This document shows, in pieces, positions 36,923 through 46,113 of a stretch of 64,000 nucleotides of DNA. The translations under genes were made by a program, and so were the position numbers. The notes beneath the pieces are model-generated. The model saw nothing but the letters and a program-made list of their open reading frames with translations. It did no database searches and had not been told where the DNA came from. Positions within the stretch are counted from its first letter, which is position 1. Each line of letters begins with the position of its first letter. This DNA is from Mesorhizobium sp. DCY119 (GTDB taxonomy: Bacteria > Pseudomonadota > Alphaproteobacteria > Rhizobiales > Rhizobiaceae). Location: the NCBI RefSeq assembly GCF_003590645.1, contig NZ_CP031834.1, forward strand, positions 4,402,501-4,466,500. Direction: 5' to 3'.

Positions 36923-38686
36923 ATGCGAAAAGTCGACGGCATGGAGGAGGCCAAGGGGACCTTTTGGAAGGCCACCTTGTCGCTCGCATTGTTCAGCTGC
37001 GTCATCAACCTGCTGATGCTGAGCGGCCCGCTCTTCATGCTGCAGATCTACGATCGCGTGCTTTCGAGCGGAAGCGTGCCAACGCTCGTTGCTCTCACCA
37101 TCCTCATCTGTGCGCTGTTCGCCTTCATGGCGCTGATAGACGCAGTGCGCGCGCGCGTCTTCTCGCGCATAGGCGAGCGGATGGAAGAGGTGCTCCAGGC
37201 GCCCACCTTCCTGGCTGTCGTGCGCCGGACCTGGCGCTCGCCTGACAAGGCCGGCGCTCAGCCGCTGCGCGACCTCGACACCGTGCGCAGCTACCTTTCC
37301 AGCGCGGGGCCGGCAGCCTTTTTCGATGTGCCATGGGTTCCGGTGTACATCGCGGCCATTTATATTTTCCATCCGGTGATGGGCACCTTCGCGCTCGCTG
37401 CCGCCATCGTTCTTGTCGTGTTGGCGGTGCTGACCGAACTCCTGACCAGCAAGCGGCAGATGTCTGCGGCAACGGCTTCCGAAGACGCTCATCGCTTTGC
37501 CGAGGAAGTACGCCGGCAATCCGAGATCGTCACGGTGCTGGGCATGAGCGGAGCGCTGAATGACAGCTGGCTCGTGCAGAAGGCCAAGGCGATGGGACTT
37601 CACAGCGCGACGAGCAATCGCGCCACGATGCTGTCGTCGCTTTCGAAATCGCTGCGCCTGCTGTTTCAGTCGGGAATCCTGGCGGTCGGCGCATGGCTGG
37701 CCATCAAGCAGCAGATCACGCCCGGCGCGATGGTTGCAGGCTCGATCATCATGTCGCGGGCGCTGGCGCCGATAGACCAGTTGATCGGCCAGTGGCGCAT
37801 GATGATCGGCGCACGGCGGTCCTGGGCACGCCTCAAGGCACTGCTGAGCGCCGACGCGCAGGCCGGCCATTCGCCGATGGCCCTGCCGAAGCCGGTGGGA
37901 CGGCTCAGCGTTTCGGGACTTGCCTGCCTTGCTCCGGGAAAACAAAAGCCGCTCGTTTCGCGCGTGCAGTTCTCGCTCGAGCCCGGCGCCGGCCTGGGCA
38001 TTATTGGGCCCTCCGGTTCGGGCAAGACAACGCTGACCAAGGCCCTGCTCGGCATCTGGCCGCATACCCAGGGAGACGTACGGCTGGACGGCGCCAAATT
38101 CGACCAGTGGGACCGCGACACGCTCGGCAGGCATATCGGCTATCTTCCGCAGGACGCCGCCCTGCTGCCGGGAACGCTGGCGCAGAACATTTCCCGTTTC
38201 GATCCCGATGCGACTCCCGACAAGATCATCGCCGCAGCCAAGCTTGCCGGCGTTCACGAACTGTCGCTCGGCTTCGAAAATGGCTACGACACCCAGCTCG
38301 GCATCGACGGCGTGCAGCTGTCGGCGGGACAGAGGCAGCGTGTCGCCCTGGCAAGGGCCGTCTATGGTGACCCCGCGCTGATCATTCTCGACGAGCCGAA
38401 TTCCAATCTGGATTCCATCGGCGATGCCGCACTCCACAACGCCATATTGTCGCTGCGCAAGAACGGCACCACCGTCATCGTCGTGGCCCACAGGCCGAGT
38501 GCCGTGAATGCGGTGGACCAGCTGCTGTTCATGGCCGACGGCGCGCAGGTCGAGTTCGGACCCAAGGAAGAGGTTCTGAAGAAAGTGACCCGTGTGGCCA
38601 CACCGCAACCACAGCCTCAGCCCCAACCACAGCCAGCCGCGCAGAACATCTCCAAATTCAGCGTAGGTCCGGTGCGCGTATCATGA
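36923..38686 (+). CDS. Type I secretion permease/ATPase (PrsD-like)
   Basis: A 587-residue ABC exporter: membrane domain (about 20-320) beginning SLALFSCVINLLMLSGPLFMLQIYDRVL, as in PrtD/PrsD/HasD; ATPase domain with Walker A GPSGSGKTT, LSAGQRQRVALARA signature and LIILDEPNSNLD. C-terminal repeat of Pro-Gln pairs near 563-575 is unusual. ATG 36923 follows GGGGAACT; the TTG at 36896 is rejected. Together with the HlyD-type protein it should export glycanases, RTX-type or adhesin proteins through TolC. Stop overlaps the next start (ATGA). Confidence 0.9.
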   Translation: MRKVDGMEEAKGTFWKATLSLALFSCVINLLMLSGPLFMLQIYDRVLSSGSVPTLVALTILICALFAFMALIDAVRARVFSRIGERMEEVLQAPTFLAVVRRTWRSPDKAGAQPLRDLDTVRSYLSSAGPAAFFDVPWVPVYIAAIYIFHPVMGTFALAAAIVLVVLAVLTELLTSKRQMSAATASEDAHRFAEEVRRQSEIVTVLGMSGALNDSWLVQKAKAMGLHSATSNRATMLSSLSKSLRLLFQSGILAVGAWLAIKQQITPGAMVAGSIIMSRALAPIDQLIGQWRMMIGARRSWARLKALLSADAQAGHSPMALPKPVGRLSVSGLACLAPGKQKPLVSRVQFSLEPGAGLGIIGPSGSGKTTLTKALLGIWPHTQGDVRLDGAKFDQWDRDTLGRHIGYLPQDAALLPGTLAQNISRFDPDATPDKIIAAAKLAGVHELSLGFENGYDTQLGIDGVQLSAGQRQRVALARAVYGDPALIILDEPNSNLDSIGDAALHNAILSLRKNGTTVIVVAHRPSAVNAVDQLLFMADGAQVEFGPKEEVLKKVTRVATPQPQPQPQPQPAAQNISKFSVGPVRVS

Positions 38687-39975
38687 GCGTAACGCAAAAA
38701 TCGCTGCGCATGACGCAGGTCTTCGGCGTTCTCGTCGTCCTCCTCCTCGTCGGAGGCGTTGGCGGCTGGGCTGCGACCACCGATATCGCCGGCGCCGTCA
38801 TCGCACGCGGCAAGATGTCGGTTCTGAACAATGCCAAGAAGGTGCAGCATCTTGAAGGCGGCATCGTCGCCAAGCTTGCGGTGCGCAACGGCGACCACGT
38901 CAATGCCGGCGATCTCCTCATCCGGCTGGACGACACCGAAACAAGGGCCAACCTCGCCATCATCGAATCGCAGAGGGACGAGTTCCTGATCGAGCGTGCG
39001 CGCCTGGAAGCAGAGCGTGACATGCGGCCGGCACTGGACCTGCCCGAGAGCCTGGCGGGGGACCAGAACAGCGGCCGGCTGCAGACCATTCTCGAGGGGC
39101 AGCAGAAGCTTCTGAAATCGAAGCTGGACGCGCTCACGGGCAAGAAAAAGCAACTTGCCGAGCAGGTCGAGCAGATCGGCGGGCAGATTTCCGGCCTCGA
39201 GTCCCAGTTCGCCGCCAAGCAGCGGCAGGTGGAAATTCTCGGCCGCGAGCTGGAATCGCTGCAAACGCTGCGCGCCAAGGGTCTTGTCGAGCAAAGCCGT
39301 ATCCTGGCACTGGAGCGGCAGGGCGCGATGCTGGATGGCGACATGGGCCAGATCCAGGCCGAGATAGGTCGCTTGCGCGGGACGATCAGCGAAACCAAGC
39401 TTCGCATCATCCAGGAAGACGAGGAGTGGCGCAGCGAGGCGCTGACCACGCTGGGCGAGGTCCGCGCCAAGCTGGCGACGCTCGAAGAGCAGCGCACGGC
39501 GGCGATCGCCAAGCTGAAGCGGATCGATATCACGGCCCCGCTTTCAGGCTATGTCCACGAGTCGAACGTCTACACCGTTGGCGGCGTGATCGGCTCGGGC
39601 GAGCCGTTGATGCTGATCATACCCGAAAGCGACGCGCTTATCGTCAGGGCGCGGGTCGGGCAGCGCGACATCGACAACATCCATATCGGTCAGGAAGTGC
39701 GGTTGCGCTTCACCTCGCTCAGCCAGCGCGTCACCCCGGAATTGATGGGTGACGTCACCACCATCGCGCCCGACGTGACCACCGATCAGGCCACCGGCGA
39801 GGTCTATTACCCGATCGAAATCACGCTGATCGATGGCGAGATCAAGAAGCTCGAAGGCATCCAGCTGAAGCCCGGCATGCCGGTAGAGGCCTTCATCCAG
39901 ACCGGGATGCGCACGGCGCTATCCTATCTGACCAAGCCGTTCACCGAGCAGCTGCAGCACGCGTTTCGCGAATAA
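38683..39975 (+). CDS. Type I secretion membrane-fusion protein (HlyD family, PrsE-like)
   Basis: A 430-residue periplasmic adaptor: one N-terminal membrane helix (VFGVLVVLLLVGGVGGWAAT), HLEGGIVAKLAVRNGDHVNAGDLLIRLDD (split biotinyl-lipoyl motif), a long coiled coil (about 110-290), the second half-motif ITAPLSGYVHESNVYTVGG and a C-terminal beta domain ending in GMPVEAFIQTGMRTALSYL. Bridges PrsD and an outer-membrane TolC. Translationally coupled to the ATPase. Confidence 0.92.
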   Translation: MSVTQKSLRMTQVFGVLVVLLLVGGVGGWAATTDIAGAVIARGKMSVLNNAKKVQHLEGGIVAKLAVRNGDHVNAGDLLIRLDDTETRANLAIIESQRDEFLIERARLEAERDMRPALDLPESLAGDQNSGRLQTILEGQQKLLKSKLDALTGKKKQLAEQVEQIGGQISGLESQFAAKQRQVEILGRELESLQTLRAKGLVEQSRILALERQGAMLDGDMGQIQAEIGRLRGTISETKLRIIQEDEEWRSEALTTLGEVRAKLATLEEQRTAAIAKLKRIDITAPLSGYVHESNVYTVGGVIGSGEPLMLIIPESDALIVRARVGQRDIDNIHIGQEVRLRFTSLSQRVTPELMGDVTTIAPDVTTDQATGEVYYPIEITLIDGEIKKLEGIQLKPGMPVEAFIQTGMRTALSYLTKPFTEQLQHAFRE

Positions 39976-40016
39976 TACCTGATGGCGTGGCTGCGTGTTA
40001 TGCGCAGGCTGCGCCG

Positions 40017-41111
40017 TCAGCTATCGGTGCGAAAATGCTTCGAAAGCTTCAGGCCCTGCGCCTGATAGTTCGAGCCGAGATCGGTACCGTAGAGCGCCTG
40101 CGGCCGCGACAGCATGTGCTCATAGACGAGGCGGCCTACGATCTGCCCATGTTCAAGGATGAACGGCACCTCGTGGCTGCGCACTTCCAGCACGGCGCGG
40201 CTGCCGGTGCCACCGGCCTTCGAATGGCCGAAACCGGGATCGAAGAAACCGGCATAATGGACGCGGAATTCGCCGACCAGCGGATCGAAAGGCGTCATCT
40301 CGGCGGCATGGCCAGGCGGCACATGCACGGCCTCGCGGCTGACCAGGATGTAGAATTCATCCGGGTCGAGCACCAGTTCGCCCGCGCCGCGCTTGTAGAG
40401 CGGCTCCCAGAAATCATGCGCGTCCTGCGCGGCGCGCTTGTCCACGTCCACCAGCCCGGTGTGATGCTTGCCGCGATAGCCGACCAGCCCATCCTTGTCG
40501 CCGTTGAGATCGATGGAAAGCGCAATGCCGCCGCCCGAGATGTTAGGCGTGTCGGAAGCGACCAGCGTCTCGGTGCGGTGCAGCTCCTGCAGCTCCGCTT
40601 CCGAAAGCAGCGCATTGCCGGTGCGGAAGCGTATCTGCGACAGGCGCGAACCCGTCCTCACGATGATGGGAAAGGTGCGCGGGCTGACTTCGAGATAGAG
40701 CGGCCCGGAATAGCCGGCCGGTATCTTGTCGAACTCCTGGCCGTTGTCGGTCATGACCCGGGTGAAGATGTCGAGCCGGCCCGTCGAGCTTTTCGGGTTT
40801 GCCGAGGCCGAGATCGTCGTCGGCAAAGCGAGGCGCTCCAGCAGCGGCACGATGTAGACGCAGCCGGTTTCCAGCACAGCACCGGCGGTCAGGTCGATCT
40901 CGTGCAGGCGCAACCGGTCGAGCTTTTCGCTCACCTTGTGGCCTGGACCCGGCAGGAAGCTGGCGCGCACCCGCCAGGCCTTTTCGCCGAGCCTGAGATC
41001 GAGGCTGGCCGGTTGGATCTGGTCATTGTCGAGCGGACGCGCAGCAACCAGCGCCCCCGACTGGAAAAGCGCTGCGATGTCCCGATCCGGAAGAATACCC
41101 GACTGCCGCAA
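40017..41111 (-). CDS. dcd: dCTP deaminase, two-domain alphaproteobacterial form
   Basis: A 364-residue protein with two dUTPase-fold halves, about twice the length of classical Dcd. First half holds SSTGRLDIFTRV, and GPLYLEVSPRTFPIIV with the catalytic-type Glu; second half has HYAGFFDPGFGH and VLEVRSHEVPFILEHGQ. It deaminates dCTP to dUTP for dTTP supply. Start is TTG 41111, supported by AGGAG eight bases upstream and no in-frame ATG at a suitable site. Divergent from riboswitch-controlled metZ. Confidence 0.88.
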   Translation of the reverse strand: MRQSGILPDRDIAALFQSGALVAARPLDNDQIQPASLDLRLGEKAWRVRASFLPGPGHKVSEKLDRLRLHEIDLTAGAVLETGCVYIVPLLERLALPTTISASANPKSSTGRLDIFTRVMTDNGQEFDKIPAGYSGPLYLEVSPRTFPIIVRTGSRLSQIRFRTGNALLSEAELQELHRTETLVASDTPNISGGGIALSIDLNGDKDGLVGYRGKHHTGLVDVDKRAAQDAHDFWEPLYKRGAGELVLDPDEFYILVSREAVHVPPGHAAEMTPFDPLVGEFRVHYAGFFDPGFGHSKAGGTGSRAVLEVRSHEVPFILEHGQIVGRLVYEHMLSRPQALYGTDLGSNYQAQGLKLSKHFRTDS

Positions 41112-41194
41112 ACTTCTACTCCTGCGATGAAGGGGCGAGGTTTAACGATGTCCGGCATTGACGCAAGAAGGCACGGGGTCTAAAGGACCGTTAT

Positions 41195-41247
41195 CCCGTG
41201 GTGATTTGGCCGGTCGGCTTGCAGCCACGTTAAACAAGTCGCTAAAG
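41195..41247 (+). ncRNA. SAM-II riboswitch aptamer
   Basis: CCCGTGGTGATTTGG, GGCTTGCAGCCACG and TTAAACAAGTCGCTAAA occur in the order of the alphaproteobacterial metA-motif. P1 is formed by CGTGG (41197-41201) and CCACG (41225-41229); the conserved CTAAA at the 3' end supplies the pseudoknot strand. It binds S-adenosylmethionine and lowers metZ expression when methionine supply is adequate. An intrinsic terminator follows within 13 bases. Confidence 0.93.
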
Positions 41248-41259
41248 GGCCGTCTGTGG

Positions 41260-41292
41260 ACCGGCATGCGACTTTTCGCGGCCGGTTTTTTT
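41260..41292 (+). terminator. metZ leader: Intrinsic terminator of the SAM-II expression platform
   Basis: ACCGGC (41260-41265) pairs with GCCGGT (41281-41286), with inner GCG/CGC pairing and a T7 run to 41292. It lies between the aptamer and metZ ATG 41310, so control is probably by premature termination. Confidence 0.85.
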
Positions 41293-41309
41293 GTGTTTGG
41301 ATCAAGGCT

Positions 41310-42500
41310 ATGACGAACAAGAAGCAGAATTGGAAGCCCGCAACGCAACTCGTTCATTCCGGCGTTCTGCGCTCCGGTTTCGGCGAGACGGCCGAGGCAA
41401 TCTACCTGACGCAGGGCTATGTCTACGACACGGCGGAAGCCGCCGAGGCCCGTTTCAAGGGCGAAGAGCCCGGCTTCATCTATTCGCGCTACGCCAATCC
41501 CACTGTCGACATGTTCGAAAAGCGCATGTGCGCCCTTGAAGGCGCTGAAGACGCGCGCGCACTGGCGTCGGGCATGGCCGCCGTCACCGCCGCGGTGCTG
41601 TGCAGCCTGAAGGCCGGCGATCATATCGTTGCCGCGCGCGCGCTGTTCGGCTCCTGCCGCTGGGTGGTCGAGACGCTGGCGCCGCGATACGGCATTGAGG
41701 CGACGCTGGTTGACGGCACCCAGATCGAGAACTGGGAAAAGGCGGTCCAGCCCAACACCAAGCTGTTCTTCCTGGAAAGCCCGACCAACCCGACGCTGGA
41801 AGTGGTCGACATCGCAGCGGTCGCAGCCCTTGCCAATTCGATCGGCGCAAAGCTGGTGGTCGACAATGTTTTCGCCACGCCCCTCTTGCAGAAACCGCTG
41901 GAACTCGGCGCGCATATCGTCGTCTATTCGGCCACCAAGCACATTGACGGCCAGGGCCGCTGTCTCGGCGGCGTCATCCTCTCCGACAAGGAGTGGATCG
42001 ACGAGAATTTGCACGACTATTTCCGCCACACCGGGCCGAGCCTGTCGCCATTCAACGCCTGGACGCTGCTGAAAGGCCTGGAAACGCTGCCACTGCGCGT
42101 GCGCCAGCAGAGCGAGAACGCCTCGAAAGTCGCCGATTTCCTCGCCGGCCGGCCGGAAGTTTCGCGCGTCATCTATCCGGGCCGCGCCGACCATCCGCAG
42201 GCCGACATCGTCAAGAAGCAGATGAAGGGTGGCTCGACACTGATCTGCCTCGACTTGAAGGGCGGCAAGAAATCGGCCTTCGCCTTCGAGAACGCGCTGG
42301 ATATCATCCTGATCTCCAACAATCTCGGCGATTCCAAGAGCCTGATCACCCATCCGGCCACGACCACGCACAAGAACCTGACCGACGAGGCGCGCGCTGA
42401 GCTCGGCATCGGCGACGGCACGCTGCGCATTTCGCTGGGGCTGGAAGACGCCGATGACCTGCTTGAGGATATCGAAAAGGCGCTGAAGGCGGCGGGGTAA
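41310..42500 (+). CDS. metZ: O-succinylhomoserine sulfhydrylase
   Basis: A 396-residue Cys/Met-metabolism PLP enzyme. TQLVHSGVLRSGFGETAEAIYLTQGYVYDTAE, FIYSRYANPTV, ESPTNPTLEVVDI, VVDNVFATP and the PLP lysine in VYSATKHIDGQGRCLGG are MetZ-like. It makes homocysteine directly from O-succinylhomoserine and sulfide. ATG 41310 is preceded by CAAGG, downstream of the terminator of a SAM-II riboswitch. A longer frame start at 41256 would lie within the terminator stem region and is rejected. Confidence 0.94.
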   Translation: MTNKKQNWKPATQLVHSGVLRSGFGETAEAIYLTQGYVYDTAEAAEARFKGEEPGFIYSRYANPTVDMFEKRMCALEGAEDARALASGMAAVTAAVLCSLKAGDHIVAARALFGSCRWVVETLAPRYGIEATLVDGTQIENWEKAVQPNTKLFFLESPTNPTLEVVDIAAVAALANSIGAKLVVDNVFATPLLQKPLELGAHIVVYSATKHIDGQGRCLGGVILSDKEWIDENLHDYFRHTGPSLSPFNAWTLLKGLETLPLRVRQQSENASKVADFLAGRPEVSRVIYPGRADHPQADIVKKQMKGGSTLICLDLKGGKKSAFAFENALDIILISNNLGDSKSLITHPATTTHKNLTDEARAELGIGDGTLRISLGLEDADDLLEDIEKALKAAG

Positions 42501-42516
42501 CGTCGACGCCATCTTT

Positions 42517-42668
42517 CCTTCTCCCCGTTTACGGGGAGAAGGTGCCCGAAGGGCGGATGAGGGGCAGTGCCAACGTCGAACACTAACGATCAACGTCGGC
42601 GCTGCCCCTCACCCTGCTCCGCCCGGTAAGCCGGGCTTCGCCTTCCCTCTCCCCCTAAACGGGGCGAG
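42517..42668. repeat. Rhizobial intergenic mosaic-type palindromes
   Basis: Contains CTTCTCCCCGT...ACGGGGAGAAGG, then GATGAGGGGCAGTGCCAACG with its inverse CGTCGGCGCTGCCCCTCA, then CTCTCCCC...GGGGCG. The same modules occur at 43845-43959. Fills the metZ to CDP-alcohol phosphotransferase gap (convergent genes) and can fold into several strong hairpins. Confidence 0.8.
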
Positions 42669-42682
42669 GCAAGAGGCGCGCC

Positions 42683-43288
42683 TTAACGAAACACCCGCCC
42701 TGCCAGCACAACGCGCGACAGGGCGGTATAAAACGTCACCGCCGCGAAGACATAGGCGATGACCGCAAACCACGCCGGAAACAGGCAGAAGGCGACGAAG
42801 ACGGCCAGCGTCTCCGTCGCTTCCGCCAGCCCGGTGGTGAAGAACAGCGACTTTTCTCCCCTCGCCTCGCCTTCCAATTTCCGCTTCTCGGCCATGATCG
42901 CGTAGGCGAGGAAGCTGGAGCCGTTGACGTAGAACGACAAGAGCAGCACTGCGCCTGCAACCGCATTCGCTGCTGGATCGGCCAGCACGAAGCCGAGCGG
43001 GATCGCGCCGTAGAAGGCAAAATCGAGCACGATATCGAGATAGCCGCCGAGGTCGGTCTTCCCGCGCACCCTCGCCACCGCACCGTCGAGCCCGTCGCCA
43101 AGGCGGCTGACGAGCAGAAGGGCAAGGCCGGCCAGGAAATGGCCTTGGGCAATGGCTATCGCCGCGGCGACACCGACGGCAAAGGCGGCGATCGTCACCG
43201 CATTGGCCGAGACGCCAGCCTGCGCCAGCCTGCCGCCGATCGCCTCAAGCGCGGGATCGATGCGCTTGCGCGCCCAGCCATCCAGCAT
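42683..43288 (-). CDS. CDP-alcohol phosphatidyltransferase family protein
   Basis: A 201-residue membrane enzyme with five to six helices. The active-site motif is DGAVARVRGKTDLGGYLDIVLD: it keeps DG, AR, G, D and D of the DG-x2-AR-x8-G-x3-D-x3-D signature but is one residue shorter after AR. It transfers a phospho-alcohol group from a CDP-linked donor to an acceptor alcohol; neither substrate is known. Possibly a rhizobial phospholipid or phosphoalcohol-modifying enzyme. Confidence 0.85.
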   Translation of the reverse strand: MLDGWARKRIDPALEAIGGRLAQAGVSANAVTIAAFAVGVAAAIAIAQGHFLAGLALLLVSRLGDGLDGAVARVRGKTDLGGYLDIVLDFAFYGAIPLGFVLADPAANAVAGAVLLLSFYVNGSSFLAYAIMAEKRKLEGEARGEKSLFFTTGLAEATETLAVFVAFCLFPAWFAVIAYVFAAVTFYTALSRVVLAGRVFR

Positions 43289-43428
43289 ATTGGAATCTCC
43301 GCCTCCGATTTACCCAATAGACGCGAAACGCCGCCTTGCGGAAATCACAATCGCGCGGTTTATCGCTTAGGGTTGTTGACCTGCCGGCCATGTCGGCGGA
43401 GTCTTGTTCGAGTTGGAGTAGCAGACAT

Positions 43429-43821
43429 ATGTACAGCGCCATCACGCGCGACATCGAGGTGAGTGTCGAGCCTTTCTATCTGGAGGAACGCTCGGACCCT
43501 GCGCAGAGCCGCTTTGTCTGGGGCTACCGCGTGACCATCGCCAACCAGTCGGACGAGTTCGTGCAGCTTCTGTCGCGCTATTGGCACATCACCGACGGTC
43601 TCGGGCGCGTGGAGGAAGTGCGCGGCGCAGGCGTCGTCGGCGAGCAGCCGGAATTGAACCCCGGCGACAGCTATCAATACATGTCCGGATGCCCGCTCAC
43701 CACGCCATCCGGCATCATGGTCGGCCGCTACACCATGCGCAACGCGCGCGACGAAATGTTCGACGTGGATATACCGGCGTTTTCGCTGGATCTGCCGGGG
43801 ACGAAGCGGACGGTGAATTAG
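43429..43821 (+). CDS. apaG: ApaG protein (Co2+/Mg2+ efflux-associated)
   Basis: A 130-residue ApaG/FN3-like beta-sandwich protein: [62 protein letters not shown] (in two runs) and [17 protein letters not shown] are diagnostic. Biochemical role is uncertain; relatives are linked to cobalt/magnesium resistance. ATG 43429 has GGAGT upstream. Confidence 0.93.
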   Translation: MYSAITRDIEVSVEPFYLEERSDPAQSRFVWGYRVTIANQSDEFVQLLSRYWHITDGLGRVEEVRGAGVVGEQPELNPGDSYQYMSGCPLTTPSGIMVGRYTMRNARDEMFDVDIPAFSLDLPGTKRTVN

Positions 43822-43844
43822 GTTATCCGGGCAGGTTTGCGCTA

Positions 43845-43959
43845 CCCCTCATCCGCCTGCCGGCACTTCTCCCCGTATAGCGACGGGGAGAAGGATGAAG
43901 CTCCAACGCTGACGACCCCCTCTCCCCGTCCTTCACGGGGAGAGGGTAAGGGTGAGGGG
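43845..43959. repeat. Rhizobial intergenic mosaic-type palindromes
   Basis: CCCCTCATCCGCCTGCCGG begins and GGTAAGGGTGAGGGG ends the element; inner stems are CTTCTCCCCGT/ACGGGGAGAAGG and CCCTCTCCCCGT/ACGGGGAGAGGG. Lies between convergent apaG and hslO, 11 bases from the hslO stop. Confidence 0.8.
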
Positions 43960-43970
43960 CGGCGCCGCCC

Positions 43971-44963
43971 TCAAGCCTCCGTCGAAAACTCCGCCGGCTC
44001 GAACTCATACGCCTTCGAGCAGAATTCGCAGTTCACGCGGATGACGCCGTCCTCGACGCTGTCGGTGATCTCCTCGGCGGAAAAGCCGTCGAGGATGCCG
44101 CGGATCTTTTCGCGCGAGCAGGAGCATTCGTCGCGTATTTCGATAGGCTCGAAGACGCGCACGCCGTGCTCGTTGAACAGGCGATAGAGCAGCCGCTCGG
44201 CCCCGATCGTCGGGTCGAGCAGTTCGGTGTGGTCGACGGTCGCGACCAGCGCCAGCAGTTCCTGCCAGGCATTGTCGGTGACTTCCTGCGCGTCCGCACC
44301 CGGGTCGCCGTCGCCGCCGTGAAGATCAGGCATGCGCAGGCGCTCCGGTGCCTTGGGCAGGAACTGCGCCAAGAGCCCACCGGCGCGCCAATGCTCGCGG
44401 CGGCCGCCTTCGGCCGGCAGCACGAGCTTGCCGACAGACAGCTTCACGTCGGTCGGGATCTGCTCCGACTGGCGGAAATAGGTTTTCGCAGCCTCTTCCA
44501 GCGTCGTGCCGTCGAGCTGGACGATGCCCTGGTAGCGCTGCATATGCGTGCCCTGGTCGATGGTCAGCGCCAGAACGCCGCTGCCGAGCAGCGTCTCGGG
44601 CTTGTCTTCGCCGGCATCGAGCAGCGCCTGCAGCCTCTCGGCATCGAAACGCGCATAGGCGCGCAGCGAATGCGGCGTGGTGAAATCGGCGACAAGCATG
44701 TCCACAGGCCCGTCGGTGCGGGTCTGCAGGATGAATTTGCCTTCGAACTTCAGCGAGGTGCCGAGCAGAACGGTGACCACCACCGCCTCGGCCAGCAGCC
44801 GGGCGACGGGTTCGGGATAGTCGTGCCGCGCCAGTATCCGGTCGAGCAGCGGCCCGAGCTGGACCATGCGACCGCGCACGTCGAGCGGGCCGACCTCGAA
44901 AGGTACGACATTGTCATCACCGGCAAAGCCGAATTCGCCAAGCTTGCGTTCCGTGTCAGCCAC
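43971..44963 (-). CDS. hslO: Hsp33 redox-activated chaperone
   Basis: A 330-residue Hsp33. The C-terminal zinc cysteines are Cys-x-Cys (DECSCSREKI) and Cys-x2-Cys (NCEFCSKAYEF), near residues 280-315; oxidation releases zinc and activates holdase function. N-terminal core contains VVTVLLGTSLKFEGKFILQTRTDGPVDMLVAD (in two runs). The C-terminal acidic and extended N-terminus are usual in rhizobia. Confidence 0.94.
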   Translation of the reverse strand: MADTERKLGEFGFAGDDNVVPFEVGPLDVRGRMVQLGPLLDRILARHDYPEPVARLLAEAVVVTVLLGTSLKFEGKFILQTRTDGPVDMLVADFTTPHSLRAYARFDAERLQALLDAGEDKPETLLGSGVLALTIDQGTHMQRYQGIVQLDGTTLEEAAKTYFRQSEQIPTDVKLSVGKLVLPAEGGRREHWRAGGLLAQFLPKAPERLRMPDLHGGDGDPGADAQEVTDNAWQELLALVATVDHTELLDPTIGAERLLYRLFNEHGVRVFEPIEIRDECSCSREKIRGILDGFSAEEITDSVEDGVIRVNCEFCSKAYEFEPAEFSTEA

Positions 44964-45102
44964 CAGACCAAATCCCTTTTACAGTCTCCGGACAGGCAAG
45001 ACTCATCGCCCGGAAACCGCTCGTTCAAACGACAGTTTAATGTGATCTGCCCCAGATAGGCATGCAAGCCTTCAGGATCAAGCTTTCACAGCTTCGCGGC
45101 CC

Positions 45103-45170
45103 TGAGACCGTTTGATAACCCGTCCTGCCGCGTCAGATGACCGGCAGGGTAGAATTAGCAGGCGGTCTCT
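45103..45170. repeat. Dispersed inverted-repeat element, copy 2 (68 bp, internally deleted)
   Basis: Keeps both termini (TGAGACCGTTTGATAACC and GAATTAGCAGGCGGTCTCT) and the right-inner CGTCAGATGACCGGCAGGG, but lacks about 77 bases present in the copies at 22482 and 56717; the deletion joins CCTGCCG to CGTCAGATG. The terminal AG (complement) forms the last two bases of the argF TAG stop. Confidence 0.88.
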
Positions 45171-46086
45171 AAGCGCCGAGGCACCAGGCAAGCACAGCCT
45201 TTTGCGCATGCAGGCGATTTTCAGCCTCGTCGAAGACAACCGAGTTCGGCCCGTCGATGACCTCGTCTGTGACTTCCTCGCCGCGATGCGCCGGCAGGCA
45301 GTGCATGAACAGGGCGTCGGGCTTGGCGCGCTTCATCAGTGCTTCGTTGACCTGATAAGGCTGGAAGATGTTGTGGCCGCGGGCGCGATGCTCCTGGCCC
45401 ATCGACACCCAGCAATCGGTGACGATCGCATCGACGCCTTCCACCGCCTGTTCGGGGCTGCGGGTGAAATTGACCGTGCCGCCATTGCCTTTGGCCCAGT
45501 CGACATATTTCTGCTCCGGCTCGCTGCCTTCCGGCACCGCGACATTGAGGTTGAAGCGGAAGCGTGCAGAGGCTTCCAGCAGCGAATGCAGCACATTGTT
45601 GCCGTCGCCGACCCAGGCCACCGTCTTGCCGGCGACCGGGCCGCGATGTTCCTCGATGGTCATCACATCGGCCATGAGCTGGCACGGGTGGGTGTCGTCG
45701 GTCAGACCGTTGATGACCGGAATCGTTGCATTCTCGGTGAGTTCGAGAAGGCGTTCATGCGAGGTGGTGCGGATCATGATCGCGTCGACATAGCGCGACA
45801 GCACCTTGGCGGTGTCGGCGATGGTCTCGGAGCGGCCGAGCTGCATTTCGGTGCCGGTGAGCATGATCGTCTCGCCGCCGAGTTGGCGCATGCCGACATC
45901 GAAGGAAACGCGCGTGCGGGTTGACGGCTTGTCGAAGATCATCGCCAGAACCTTGCCTTCCAGCGGTCGCGAGCGCTCGCCGGCCTTCAGGCGTCCCTTG
46001 CGCGCGACGGCATCGTCGAGAATGCCGCGCAGCGTCGTTTCGGAAACGGCGGAAAGATCGGTGAAGTGGCGGATACCACTGGTCAT
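45169..46086 (-). CDS. argF: Ornithine carbamoyltransferase
   Basis: A 305-residue enzyme forming citrulline from ornithine and carbamoyl phosphate. Carbamoyl-phosphate loop [21 protein letters not shown], ornithine loop DCWVSMGQE and active-site [11 protein letters not shown] are present. Second gene of an argD-argF unit (27-base gap). Its stop codon TAG is completed by the repeat element downstream. Confidence 0.96.
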   Translation of the reverse strand: MTSGIRHFTDLSAVSETTLRGILDDAVARKGRLKAGERSRPLEGKVLAMIFDKPSTRTRVSFDVGMRQLGGETIMLTGTEMQLGRSETIADTAKVLSRYVDAIMIRTTSHERLLELTENATIPVINGLTDDTHPCQLMADVMTIEEHRGPVAGKTVAWVGDGNNVLHSLLEASARFRFNLNVAVPEGSEPEQKYVDWAKGNGGTVNFTRSPEQAVEGVDAIVTDCWVSMGQEHRARGHNIFQPYQVNEALMKRAKPDALFMHCLPAHRGEEVTDEVIDGPNSVVFDEAENRLHAQKAVLAWCLGA

Positions 46087-46113
46087 AGCAAACCCCGGAG
46101 GTGTTGTTTCAGC

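Noticed and set aside
36854-38626. A 590-codon open frame antisense to the secretion ATPase
   Set aside because: Low-complexity Arg/His/Gln-rich product without domains, fully inside a well-supported gene.
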